DNA of 64,000 nt from Pseudomonas synxantha (GTDB taxonomy: Bacteria; Pseudomonadota; Gammaproteobacteria; Pseudomonadales; Pseudomonadaceae): positions 1,612,001-1,676,000 of the forward strand of contig NZ_LT629786.1 of assembly GCF_900105675.1 (NCBI RefSeq). Direction: 5' to 3'. How positions within the stretch are numbered: the first letter of the stretch is position 1; each line of letters opens with the position of its first letter. The position numbers and the translations under genes are program-made. The notes under the pieces are model-generated. The model made no database searches. It saw only the letters and a program-made list of their open reading frames with translations, and had not been told where the DNA came from. Positions 25,318 through 33,160 of the stretch are shown here, piece after piece.

Positions 25318-27060
25318 ATGTTGAATAAAAACAATAAGCTGCGACATAGCATTTCATTGGCCGCCGTACTGGCCCTCAGCGGGTTGAGCGCCTCGGCCTG
25401 GGCCGATGCCTATGAAGATGCCGCGAAAAAATGGATCGTCAGCGAGTTCAAGCCCTCCACCCTCACCGAAGCCCAACAGCTCGAGGAGTTGAAGTGGTTT
25501 ATCAAGGCGTCGGAACCCTTCCGTGGGATGAAAATCAACGTGGTGTCGGAAACCCTTACCACACACGAGTACGAGTCCAAGGTGCTGGCCAAGGCTTTCA
25601 GTGAAATCACCGGGATCAAGCTGACCCACGACCTGCTCCAGGAAGGCGACGTGGTGGAGAAGCTGCAAACCCAGATGCAGTCCGACAAGAACATCTACGA
25701 CGGCTGGGTTAACGATTCCGACTTGATCGGTACGCACTTTCGCTACGGCAAGACCGAATCCATCACCGACCTGATGGCCAATGAAGGCAAGGACTTCACC
25801 TCGCCGACCCTGGACCTCAAGGACTTTATCGGCCTGTCCTTCACCACCGCGCCGGACGGCAAGATCTACCAGCTGCCCGACCAGCAGTTCGCCAACCTCT
25901 ACTGGTTTCGCGCCGACTGGTTCGAACGCCCGGAGCTGAAAGCCAAGTTCAAGGAAAAATACGGCTACGACCTCGGCGTACCAGTGAACTGGTCGGCCTA
26001 TGAAGACATCGCCAAGTTCTTCAGCGAAGACGTCAAGGAAATCGACGGCAAGCGCATCTATGGGCACATGGACTACGGCAAGAAAGACCCGTCCCTGGGC
26101 TGGCGCTTCACCGACGCCTGGTTCTCCATGGCCGGCGGCGGCGATAAAGGCTTGCCCAACGGCCTGCCGGTAGACGAATGGGGCATACGTGTGGAGGACT
26201 GCCACCCGGTGGGCTCCAGCGTGACCCGCGGCGGCGATACCAACGGCCCGGCGGCAGTGTTCGCCACGCAGAAATACGTGGACTGGATGAAGGCCTACGC
26301 GCCACCGGAAGCAGCCGGCATGACCTTCTCCGAATCCGGCCCGGTGCCGTCCCAGGGCAACATCGCCCAGCAGATCTTCTGGTACACCGCGTTTACTGCC
26401 GACATGGTCAAGCCGGGCCTGCCGGTGGTGAACGCCGACGGCACGCCGAAATGGCGCATGGCGCCGTCGCCGGTCGGGCCTTATTGGGAGAAGGGCATGA
26501 AGAAGGGCTATCAGGACGTAGGTTCCTGGACCTTCCTCAAGTCCACCCCCGAGAAGCAGAAACTTGCGGCCTGGCTCTACGCGCAGTTCGTCACCTCCAA
26601 AACTGTGTCGCTGAAGAAAACCATCGTGGGCCTGACGCCGATTCGTGAGTCGGATATCAACTCCCAGGCCATGACTGACATGGCCCCCAAACTCGGCGGC
26701 CTGGTGGAGTTCTACCGCAGCCCGGCTCGCACCGAGTGGTCGCCGACCGGCACCAACGTGCCGGACTACCCCCGCCTGGCGCAACTGTGGTGGAGCAACA
26801 TCGCCGCCGCCGCCAGCGGCGAGAAAACCCCGCAACAGGCGTTGGACAACCTGGCCAAGGAACAGGACGCGATCATGACGCGCCTGGAACGCTCCAAGGT
26901 GCAACCGGTATGCGGCCCGAAAATGAACCCCGAGCGTGACGCGCAATACTGGTTTGACCAGCCGGGTGCACCGAAGCCGAAACTGGCCAATGAGAAGCCG
27001 AAAGGCGAAACCGTGAACTACAACGACCTGCTAAAGCAGTGGGAAGCGGCGCGTAAATAA
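25318..27060 (+). CDS. glpV: ABC importer substrate-binding protein (GlpV-like)
   Basis: A 580-residue periplasmic binding protein with a cleaved signal peptide (ISLAAVLALSGLSASAWA). It is larger than usual sugar-binding proteins (about 400-430), a feature of the GlpV group. Regions with DQQFANLYWFRADWFERPE, GWRFTDAWFSMAGGGDKG and FWYTAFTADMVKPGLPVV are typical of the family. A strong AGGAGG site precedes the ATG. The last gene of the operon, it is followed by a terminator hairpin. Glycerol is the inferred ligand; a related polyol is possible. Confidence 0.85.
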   Translation: MLNKNNKLRHSISLAAVLALSGLSASAWADAYEDAAKKWIVSEFKPSTLTEAQQLEELKWFIKASEPFRGMKINVVSETLTTHEYESKVLAKAFSEITGIKLTHDLLQEGDVVEKLQTQMQSDKNIYDGWVNDSDLIGTHFRYGKTESITDLMANEGKDFTSPTLDLKDFIGLSFTTAPDGKIYQLPDQQFANLYWFRADWFERPELKAKFKEKYGYDLGVPVNWSAYEDIAKFFSEDVKEIDGKRIYGHMDYGKKDPSLGWRFTDAWFSMAGGGDKGLPNGLPVDEWGIRVEDCHPVGSSVTRGGDTNGPAAVFATQKYVDWMKAYAPPEAAGMTFSESGPVPSQGNIAQQIFWYTAFTADMVKPGLPVVNADGTPKWRMAPSPVGPYWEKGMKKGYQDVGSWTFLKSTPEKQKLAAWLYAQFVTSKTVSLKKTIVGLTPIRESDINSQAMTDMAPKLGGLVEFYRSPARTEWSPTGTNVPDYPRLAQLWWSNIAAAASGEKTPQQALDNLAKEQDAIMTRLERSKVQPVCGPKMNPERDAQYWFDQPGAPKPKLANEKPKGETVNYNDLLKQWEAARK

Positions 27061-27081
27061 TCGCGGTGGGGATTGAAGGAT

Positions 27082-27107
27082 AAAACGGCATGCTTGCGTG
27101 CCGTTTT
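27082..27107. terminator. Bidirectional terminator hairpin
   Basis: A perfect 9-bp stem AAAACGGCA/TGCCGTTTT lies between the convergent importer operon and the RiPP-like cluster, with A and T tracts in both directions. It includes the stop codon of the minus-strand hydrolase gene. Confidence 0.8.
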
Positions 27108-27975
27108 ACCTTTGCGCGTCAGTCGTGCAGGCCAGGCTTTGGCGAACCGCATTCAACAGCGTGGGGTTGAACGCGTCGTGTCCGGCCTTGAACAATCGGC
27201 ACTGCAAGGGCACACGCCGACGCAACCAACGCAGGCTTGCCAGGCCAATGGCATCGTTGACACCTTGTATGACCTGGCACACGTGGGTCAATGACAGTGC
27301 CTTATCCTGTTCGGTAAAAAAATACCCGGCTCGGTGGTAGTGCAGTTCCAGGCGAATCGCCCGCAGCGCGACATCATCGATAAACGCTTCCAACGCTTGT
27401 GCGTCGAAGTATTGGCGGTTAGCCCGCAGACCCGCTTTTACCCAAGCCATGGCGGCGAGCCGTTGGTGGTGCAGGTTGGGATGCTCGATGTCACTGCACA
27501 GGTGTCTGAACGAGGTGAAACCCAAGGTTTTCAGGTGTCGCGTCAACGCTCGATGGTAGGCTGCCCTGTTTTCGGGAGAGGGCACGAACAGGGACGCCAA
27601 TACCAGCCGACTTACTCTGGAAGGGTGATGCCAGGCATATTGCAGCGCCAGCCAACTCCCCCAGGAAATACCCAGCAACGCGATTTGGGTAAAACCGAAG
27701 TACTGCCGCAAGGCTTCAATATCTTCAATGACCAGAGCTGTGTTGTTGTCCCGGCATTCGCCATGGGGTGTAGAGCGTCCGCCACCGCGCTGGTCGAACA
27801 AAATGATGTCAAAACGCGCCGAGTCAAAAAAATCCAGATGATGACCGCTGGAACAGCCGCCCGGGCCTCCGTGTAAAAAGAATACGGGTTCGGCGCCGTC
27901 ACAGCCGTGGCGTTCCCAGTACAGGGAGTGACCATCCGCCCTTGGCAAGTAGCCCTGTCGGGGTATTGGCCTCAT
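27106..27975 (-). CDS. Proline iminopeptidase-like alpha/beta hydrolase (S33)
   Basis: A 289-residue alpha/beta hydrolase of the prolyl aminopeptidase family. The oxyanion motif HGGPGG (about 35-40), the family mark DQRGGGRS, the nucleophile elbow GISWG (Ser104), an acid Asp241 in GVNDA and His266 in AGHD make a complete catalytic triad. It is shorter than the usual 310-320 residues. The ATG overlaps the methyltransferase stop (ATGA), so it is the last gene of the YcaO cluster. In a RiPP pathway such an enzyme could trim N-terminal residues. Bottromycin clusters also hold an alpha/beta hydrolase, but an inactive one (BotH), so the comparison is only structural. Confidence 0.85.
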   Translation of the reverse strand: MRPIPRQGYLPRADGHSLYWERHGCDGAEPVFFLHGGPGGCSSGHHLDFFDSARFDIILFDQRGGGRSTPHGECRDNNTALVIEDIEALRQYFGFTQIALLGISWGSWLALQYAWHHPSRVSRLVLASLFVPSPENRAAYHRALTRHLKTLGFTSFRHLCSDIEHPNLHHQRLAAMAWVKAGLRANRQYFDAQALEAFIDDVALRAIRLELHYHRAGYFFTEQDKALSLTHVCQVIQGVNDAIGLASLRWLRRRVPLQCRLFKAGHDAFNPTLLNAVRQSLACTTDAQR

Positions 27976-28868
27976 GGCGAGGGCCGTGTGAGCACATAGC
28001 ATTGGAACAGCTCAAGCCGATTCGGTCGTGAGGCTATACACGATTCCAGAATCAACCCCGATTGTTGCGCAATCCAGGGGACTGCTGGCAGCACCGGAGT
28101 ATGACCAAACACCAGGGCCACGCCCCCCGGGTTGAGGGAAGTGAGCAGGGTACCCAGCAAGGCTTCGGCATCAAGACGGGACATAACTTCTGCATTGAGA
28201 AACCGCAGGATCAATGCGTCGCAGTTTATTGACTCTACGGTTGCATCGGCTTGCCGCAAGTGCACGGGTGAGCTGGCGTACTGGGCGCGGGCATGGTCGA
28301 TCATCGAGCCGCAACGGTCAGAACCCATGTGCCGGCAGTGAGGTAACGCACGTGCCAGATGGGCGATCAGTGCACCCGTGGAGCAGGCGGGGTCGTGTAT
28401 CAAGGCCCCAGGTTTGAGACGGTCACGCAATAGGCGGACGCAGTGTTCTCGAAAGTGCCCTTCGTCTATATCTAACTGCGCGGCGCGTTCATCGTCGCAC
28501 TCCCAGAAGCTCGGCGGGCAGATAAACTCTTTACCGTCCGGGCCCAAGGGCGGGTAGGGAAAGCAGACTTCACTGTGGGCGTATTGCTTGGCCTGGATGA
28601 ATGCCTGTTGTTTTTCCTTCAGGGTGGCGGCTTGAAAAAAAACGCAAAGGCCTTCATGACTCCAATGCAGGTATTCAAGTGGGCCCAGTAACATCCAAGG
28701 TTGCAGGATACTGGTTAACCGATGTTGTCCCTGCCCTGAGGTTGTACGCCGGTTTCGGCCCACCCAGCGCAGGCTACCGGTATTGAGTATGAACAAATGG
28801 GCGAGTCCGAAGCCCTGCGGCTCCACATGACGCTGCCATGTGCAGGGCGAATGGTTGGCAGGGCTCAC
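27972..28868 (-). CDS. SAM-dependent methyltransferase in YcaO cluster
   Basis: A 298-residue class I methyltransferase. Motif I is DPACSTGALIAHL (from about residue 159), followed by GSDRCGSMIDHARAQ and LRQADATVE; the C-terminal half (LLTSLNPGGVALVFGHTPVLP) is the usual Rossmann end. The first 150 residues form a separate helical N-terminal region with PYPPLGPDGKEFICPPSFWECDDERAAQ that I do not recognise and that may bind the substrate peptide. The start is best placed at GTG 28868, giving a four-base GTGA overlap with the YcaO stop. The target of methylation is unknown. Confidence 0.8.
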   Translation of the reverse strand: MSPANHSPCTWQRHVEPQGFGLAHLFILNTGSLRWVGRNRRTTSGQGQHRLTSILQPWMLLGPLEYLHWSHEGLCVFFQAATLKEKQQAFIQAKQYAHSEVCFPYPPLGPDGKEFICPPSFWECDDERAAQLDIDEGHFREHCVRLLRDRLKPGALIHDPACSTGALIAHLARALPHCRHMGSDRCGSMIDHARAQYASSPVHLRQADATVESINCDALILRFLNAEVMSRLDAEALLGTLLTSLNPGGVALVFGHTPVLPAVPWIAQQSGLILESCIASRPNRLELFQCYVLTRPSP

Positions 28869-30106
28869 ACTGCCACCGCCTCGGGCGACCCGCACAAGTC
28901 ACGGCCTCGTCGATGGGGAACGACGATATTGCCGGTGGATACCAGGAAAAATCGCTCAAGCCCGGGTACCACCACATTGACCAGCGCAGTTCCAAGATGG
29001 CTTTTGAACAGCGTGCATACACCGGATACCAGGCCGTGCTTGGCCAGGTCCTTTACCAGATGCGCGATTTGCTCACTCAAAGGCATTGGCTGCGGGCTCC
29101 CTTGCAAGTTCACCCATTCCACGGGTTGCCCCAGCAAATGGTCGGTGTTGAATTGCAGGCACCGTAGCAGGCGGGGGAACTGGGCGAGGTGCCGTTGGGC
29201 ATTGAGCAGGTAAGCGTGCAAAGGAGGTTCGGCCTCCAGTCGTTTCAATTGAGCCAGCTCTGTCAGCGCGCGCCAGGCTGCATGATTGGGCGTCAGCGAG
29301 GTGCCCGTGCCGTATACCGTGGGCATCGCGCAGGGGCTATTGATGAAAGCCAGGCAGGTGGTCGCGCAAAATTCGCTGCTGATATCCAGCAAAATCACTT
29401 CGCCCTTCAATTGCAGGCTGAGCTCGCGCCAGTAGGCTCTCGCATCCGGGCTCAATTGGCTGGGATCGATCCGGCGCAAGCTGTGCGGACGCTGGTAGTA
29501 GAAATGGTTCAGCAGAAACACTGACAAGGCATCACGTTCAATACTCTCGTTCAATGCATGCAGCAGCGCCTCGTCGTAGCTGGCGCCGATGGCTGTTCCA
29601 TTGTTGCTTGAGTAACGCCGCAAGGCGCGCAGATCCGTAGGGTCGTCTTGCAGTGGAAACTCATTGTACCGGGGGCATGTCAGCGCAAGCGGATAGGAGA
29701 ATGGCTGATCGTCAACCAGGCTGCGATAGGTACGACAGACGATACTGCCTTGCTGTTTCTGGACCAGCAGGTTTACTGCATCATCCGACGCAAAGTGCGG
29801 GTGGCTGGCGAAGTAGCTGAACGGTTGGCGGTGAAACGAGGCGGGAGGTAGGTTGTCGCTCAAGTAATGCTCAAGCGCTTCGTATAGCGCGCCTACCTCA
29901 GCTGCTGCCAGGAGACCCTTGCCTGCGCCACGGGCAGCTTCTTTCGAATCTGCCGTCAGCAAGCTGGCTTGCACGCACAGGATATCGGCACCCAGGGTGC
30001 GCAGGTTGGCGCGTAGCCCAAGCTCATCCAGTTGTTTGAGAATCAGTCGACGAGCCTGCTCCAGTGGCAGGCTGCGTTCGGGAGCATTGGCTGAGTGCGT
30101 GTTCAT
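28865..30106 (-). CDS. Stand-alone YcaO-domain enzyme
   Basis: A 413-residue YcaO protein. The first ATP-site region is GKGLLAAAEVGALYEALEHYL (residues about 62-82), and the second NNGTAIGASYDEALLHALNESIERDA (168-193), with acidic residues in the positions that bind ATP-Mg in YcaO enzymes. YcaO proteins use ATP to activate peptide backbone amides, making azolines, thioamides or amidines. Neither an E1-like partner (ThiF/ocin type) nor a TfuA partner is encoded next to it, so macroamidine or partner-free chemistry is more likely than azole formation. The ATG at 30106 has a CAGGAG site. It is the first enzyme gene after the precursor-like peptide. Confidence 0.88.
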   Translation of the reverse strand: MNTHSANAPERSLPLEQARRLILKQLDELGLRANLRTLGADILCVQASLLTADSKEAARGAGKGLLAAAEVGALYEALEHYLSDNLPPASFHRQPFSYFASHPHFASDDAVNLLVQKQQGSIVCRTYRSLVDDQPFSYPLALTCPRYNEFPLQDDPTDLRALRRYSSNNGTAIGASYDEALLHALNESIERDALSVFLLNHFYYQRPHSLRRIDPSQLSPDARAYWRELSLQLKGEVILLDISSEFCATTCLAFINSPCAMPTVYGTGTSLTPNHAAWRALTELAQLKRLEAEPPLHAYLLNAQRHLAQFPRLLRCLQFNTDHLLGQPVEWVNLQGSPQPMPLSEQIAHLVKDLAKHGLVSGVCTLFKSHLGTALVNVVVPGLERFFLVSTGNIVVPHRRGRDLCGSPEAVAV

Positions 30107-30124
30107 GATGCTGACTCCTGAAAA

Positions 30125-30147
30125 GAGGAGAGGCATTGCCTCTCCTC
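30125..30147 (-). terminator. Attenuator hairpin between precursor peptide and YcaO gene
   Basis: On the minus strand GAGGAGAGGCA pairs with TGCCTCTCCTC, a perfect 11-bp inverted repeat with a central base, followed by TTTT. It starts 7 bases after the stop of the 43-residue peptide and ends 18 bases before the YcaO start. A partial terminator here would give more peptide than enzyme, as is common in RiPP operons. Confidence 0.65.
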
Positions 30148-30154
30148 GACTCAC

Positions 30155-30286
30155 TTACTCGGCTTCCAGTTCGGCTTTTTCCGTTTCGGTGAGTTGCAGG
30201 TTGTCGATGAAGTCATCGACCTGGCTCTGTTCCAACTGCTCCATCTCAGCGATTTTATTTGCATTTGCGCTAGCCATATATCCCAT
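30155..30286 (-). CDS. Putative RiPP precursor peptide (43 aa)
   Basis: A 43-residue peptide, too short for standard gene cut-offs, with a GAGAGG ribosome site eight bases before the ATG at 30286. It starts MGYMASANANKIAEMEQLEQ and continues with an acidic amphipathic helix, VDDFIDNLQLTETEKAELEAE. It has no Cys, two Ser (6, 21) and two Thr (33, 35). The acidic helical C-terminal part looks like a leader or follower that enzymes bind; as it sits at the C-terminus, the core may be the small N-terminal part (GYMASANANKI), as in bottromycin, where a short core follows Met1 and a follower comes after. The reverse reading (core at the C-terminus) cannot be excluded. It is followed by an attenuator and YcaO, methyltransferase and peptidase genes. 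Confidence 0.65.
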   Translation of the reverse strand: MGYMASANANKIAEMEQLEQSQVDDFIDNLQLTETEKAELEAE

Positions 30287-30819
30287 GGTGAAAGCCTCTC
30301 GGTTATTTGAAGGTTGTTGTTAAGTACTCGGTGAGCACCCTTGAAACCTACAAAACACCGCGAAATAGGGCAAATATCACGCATTTGTTACGAAAACGTG
30401 TTGGCGGCTGCTCGGAAAACAATCCACACGCTTTATCGCTCGACAATGCATGAAGAGCGTAAAGGCTGCTGTGTGCGGGTGTTAATCAGGTGCGTGTGCC
30501 CTCGGGCAATAGCGAGCGCTGTAGCGCGCACTCGTTGGCAAGGCTGCGAAAAGGTGTTCGAACGCATGTTGATTGTCGACAGGGGGCGAGGACGGATCTG
30601 CTGTTACAGGGCGCGGGCGCTTGGAGACCACCGTGCGCGTTGATATTTTTTACAGAACAATTGCTGCCTCAATGACCGCTGATCCGCACTCACGCAATCC
30701 CAATGGAATTTTGCATATATCCCAAGGCTCTGCATTTTAGAAGCGCACGTGTTCGAGCGCTCTTGCGGGGCCGCCTTGTTGGGAGGCCTGTTGTAACGGA
30801 CTTTGCGGAAACTGCCATC
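30287..30819. other. Divergent promoter region between two biosynthetic clusters
   Basis: About 530 bp without a convincing gene. The part next to the peptide gene (30287-30400) is AT-rich and must hold its promoter. The middle (30420-30660) is of mixed composition with short frames of no coding character. The right end precedes the iron-enzyme operon. No known operator was recognised by eye. Confidence 0.4.
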
Positions 30820-32199
30820 ATGACACTCCTTACAGCGCTGTCAGGCCAGCCGGCCTCCATGACCCCATCGGCTCACGGCCCCTATCAGGAGCTTTACCAG
30901 CAGCTTTATGGGGAAACCCATGGCTGTGAAGAAGCTGCGCGTAACCTCCTGCAAGCGCAATTGGCCCAGGTACGCGAGGCACCCAGTGAATTGCCCGAAA
31001 TGCCCGAGCAGTTGCCGGCCTGGATCGAACAGCGTTGCGCGGACGTGGCCCAGGCTTACGCCGACTACCTTGAGCAACGCCAGCAAGGCCGGCCTCGGCG
31101 CTATTTCCAGAACAAGGCCCATGCGTTGTATTTCCTGCAGCGCGTGGGCCCGACCAAACAGGTGGATGGCGCCTGGCTCAACGGCTTGCTGCGCTATTGG
31201 CAAGACCCGCGTTTCGATGGCCTGCTCACCACCTACCTGGAAGAGTTGGGCGATGGCGAGGCCGCGCAGAACCATGTGGTGATCTACCGCAAATTGCTCA
31301 GCGACCACGATGCCGACAGCGAAGCCGGCCTGGACGATGACCACTACCTGCAAGGTGCGCTGCAATTAGCCCTGGGCCTGTGCGCCGAAGAGTTCCTGCC
31401 GGAGATCATCGGCTTCAACCTGGGCTACGAACAGTTGCCCCTGCACCTGCTGATAACCTCCTACGAGCTGAGCGAACTGGGCATCGACCCCTATTACTTC
31501 ACCCTCCACGTCACCATCGACAACGCCAGCAGCGGCCATGCCTGCAAGGCCGCGCAATCGGTGCTGAGCCTGTTGCCGCTGGGCGAGGGCAAGGCGGATT
31601 TCTACCGGCGCGTGGCGCAAGGGTATCGCCTCAATGATCTTGGCCCGGGCACCACGGCGGTGATCAAGCAATTTAACTTGCAGGACGAAGTGGTCGCGAT
31701 GCTTGAACGCAAGCGCGCCTTCGGCCAGCACATGCATTCAGACTACTGCCGCTTCGAAGGCAAGACCGTTAACCAGTGGCTGGCCAAGCCGGGGCAGATC
31801 GGCGATTTCCTCAAGGCCCTGGAAGACAAGGGTTGGATCAAACGCAATGAGGATCCCGCCGAGAGCCGCTTCTGGCAACTGATCGAGGGCGCCGGCGCGG
31901 CGATGTTTGGTGTGTTCAGCGGCTATGAAAAACAACTGATGCATGACTGGATCGCCGGGGACTGGATCAGCAGCCAGCGCGTGCCGCCGGTTCGTCCGGG
32001 ACGTGGCAGCCGTTTCTCCCGCGAGCAGCATCGCCCGGCGGATCCGGACACTCAGGCCCTGGTGGATTCATTGTGGAAACTGCCCGATGACCAACAGCTC
32101 AACGCGCTGATTCCCTGGATGTCGGCGCGCCGTCACTGTACGCCCGCGGGGCTGTATGCGACCCGCCGCTTTATCCAATTGCGTGCGCGTTTGCGCTAA
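30820..32199 (+). CDS. Iron-containing redox enzyme, haem-oxygenase-like fold
   Basis: A 459-residue protein of the haem-oxygenase-like diiron oxidase class (Haem_oxygenas_2 type). Two metal-ligand helices are visible: EELGDGEAAQNHVVIY (about 141-156, with Glu and His), GYEQLPLHLL (Glu204) and YYFTLHVTIDNASSGHA (His230, Asp234, His240). Enzymes of this fold activate oxygen to oxidise or fragment small molecules or amino acids. The 100-residue N-terminus and the C-terminal 130 residues are extra, making it longer than most members. ATG at 30820 is preferred; the open frame runs up to 30703 without coding character. It leads an operon with a methyltransferase and a ligase. Confidence 0.75.
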   Translation: MTLLTALSGQPASMTPSAHGPYQELYQQLYGETHGCEEAARNLLQAQLAQVREAPSELPEMPEQLPAWIEQRCADVAQAYADYLEQRQQGRPRRYFQNKAHALYFLQRVGPTKQVDGAWLNGLLRYWQDPRFDGLLTTYLEELGDGEAAQNHVVIYRKLLSDHDADSEAGLDDDHYLQGALQLALGLCAEEFLPEIIGFNLGYEQLPLHLLITSYELSELGIDPYYFTLHVTIDNASSGHACKAAQSVLSLLPLGEGKADFYRRVAQGYRLNDLGPGTTAVIKQFNLQDEVVAMLERKRAFGQHMHSDYCRFEGKTVNQWLAKPGQIGDFLKALEDKGWIKRNEDPAESRFWQLIEGAGAAMFGVFSGYEKQLMHDWIAGDWISSQRVPPVRPGRGSRFSREQHRPADPDTQALVDSLWKLPDDQQLNALIPWMSARRHCTPAGLYATRRFIQLRARLR

Positions 32200-32210
32200 G
32201 GAACCTGCCC

Positions 32211-33155
32211 ATGTCTGCACAACAACTCGCTGATCGCGCCTTGCTGAACCTGGGCCGAGGGTTGAAGGAAAGTGGCTATCGCTTTATCACGCCAACGCCC
32301 CTGACCCACGAGCGTGTCTACCGGCGTTTGGCGACGCCGCTGGCGATGAACATGCGTGACGTATTCGGCTGGTCGATGCCGTTCGACAATGAGCTGTTGC
32401 CGGAGGCGTTTCGCGAAGAACTGCAGCAAGCCGACGTGATCGAAAAGCACGACTCCTTATGGCGCAGCACGGTGCGTTGGTCGAGCCTCGATGGGCTGCT
32501 GTTTGCCCATTCACCATTTCCCACCGTGCAAGCGGATGCGGTATTTTTCGGCCCCGACAGCTACCGTTTTGCCCAGGTGATCGAAGCCCATCTGCAACAG
32601 CGTTTCGAACCGCTCAAGCGCGCAGTGGATATCGGCTGTGGTGCTGGTGTCGGCGCCCTGGTGGTTGCCCGCGCACGGCATGACGCCGAGGTGCTGGCGG
32701 TGGATATCAACCCCCGCGCCCTGCGCATGACCGCCGTGAATGCCGAGCTGGCCGGGCTGAGTAACGTCAGCGTCTATCACAGCGATGTGCTGGCCAGCGT
32801 CGAGGGTGAATTCGACTTGATCGTCGCCAACCCTCCGTACATGAATGACGATTGCCAGCGCGCCTATCGCCATGGCGGCGGCGCATTGGGCGAGCAGTTG
32901 TCGGTGCGCATCGTCAGCGAGTCCATCGGGCGCCTGTCCCTTGGCGGCAGCCTGGTGCTCTACACCGGCGTGGCGATGGTGGCAGGTGGCGATCCGTTCC
33001 TGGAAGCAGTCAAGCCGCTGTTGGCCAACGATGCCTATGGCTGGACCTACCGTGAATTGGACCCCGACGTCTTTGGCGAAGAACTCGACAAACCGGGGTA
33101 TGAAGGTGTGGAGCGCATCGCCGTGGTCGCGCTTACCGTCACACGGCTGCGCTGA
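32211..33155 (+). CDS. SAM-dependent methyltransferase, HemK/N-methyltransferase type
   Basis: A 314-residue class I methyltransferase. Motif I is VDIGCGAGVGALVVARA (from about residue 139), the acidic end of strand 2 is VDINPRAL, and the NPPY signature (207-210) is that of enzymes methylating amide or amino nitrogen (HemK, RlmF-like). The N-terminal 110 residues form a helical substrate-recognition domain. It starts 12 bases after the iron enzyme gene and ends 6 bases before the ligase gene, so the three are one transcription unit. NPPY suggests N-methylation; the substrate is unknown. Confidence 0.8.
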   Translation: MSAQQLADRALLNLGRGLKESGYRFITPTPLTHERVYRRLATPLAMNMRDVFGWSMPFDNELLPEAFREELQQADVIEKHDSLWRSTVRWSSLDGLLFAHSPFPTVQADAVFFGPDSYRFAQVIEAHLQQRFEPLKRAVDIGCGAGVGALVVARARHDAEVLAVDINPRALRMTAVNAELAGLSNVSVYHSDVLASVEGEFDLIVANPPYMNDDCQRAYRHGGGALGEQLSVRIVSESIGRLSLGGSLVLYTGVAMVAGGDPFLEAVKPLLANDAYGWTYRELDPDVFGEELDKPGYEGVERIAVVALTVTRLR

Positions 33156-33160
33156 CGTCC

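Noticed and set aside
27106..30286. Assignment of the YcaO cluster to bottromycin
   Set aside because: No radical SAM methyltransferases, second YcaO or transporter; the peptide lacks the GPVV core. Only the general layout is alike.
30341..30675. Open frames in the divergent promoter region
   Set aside because: Mixed composition, no ribosome sites and amino acid content (many C, R) unlike real proteins.
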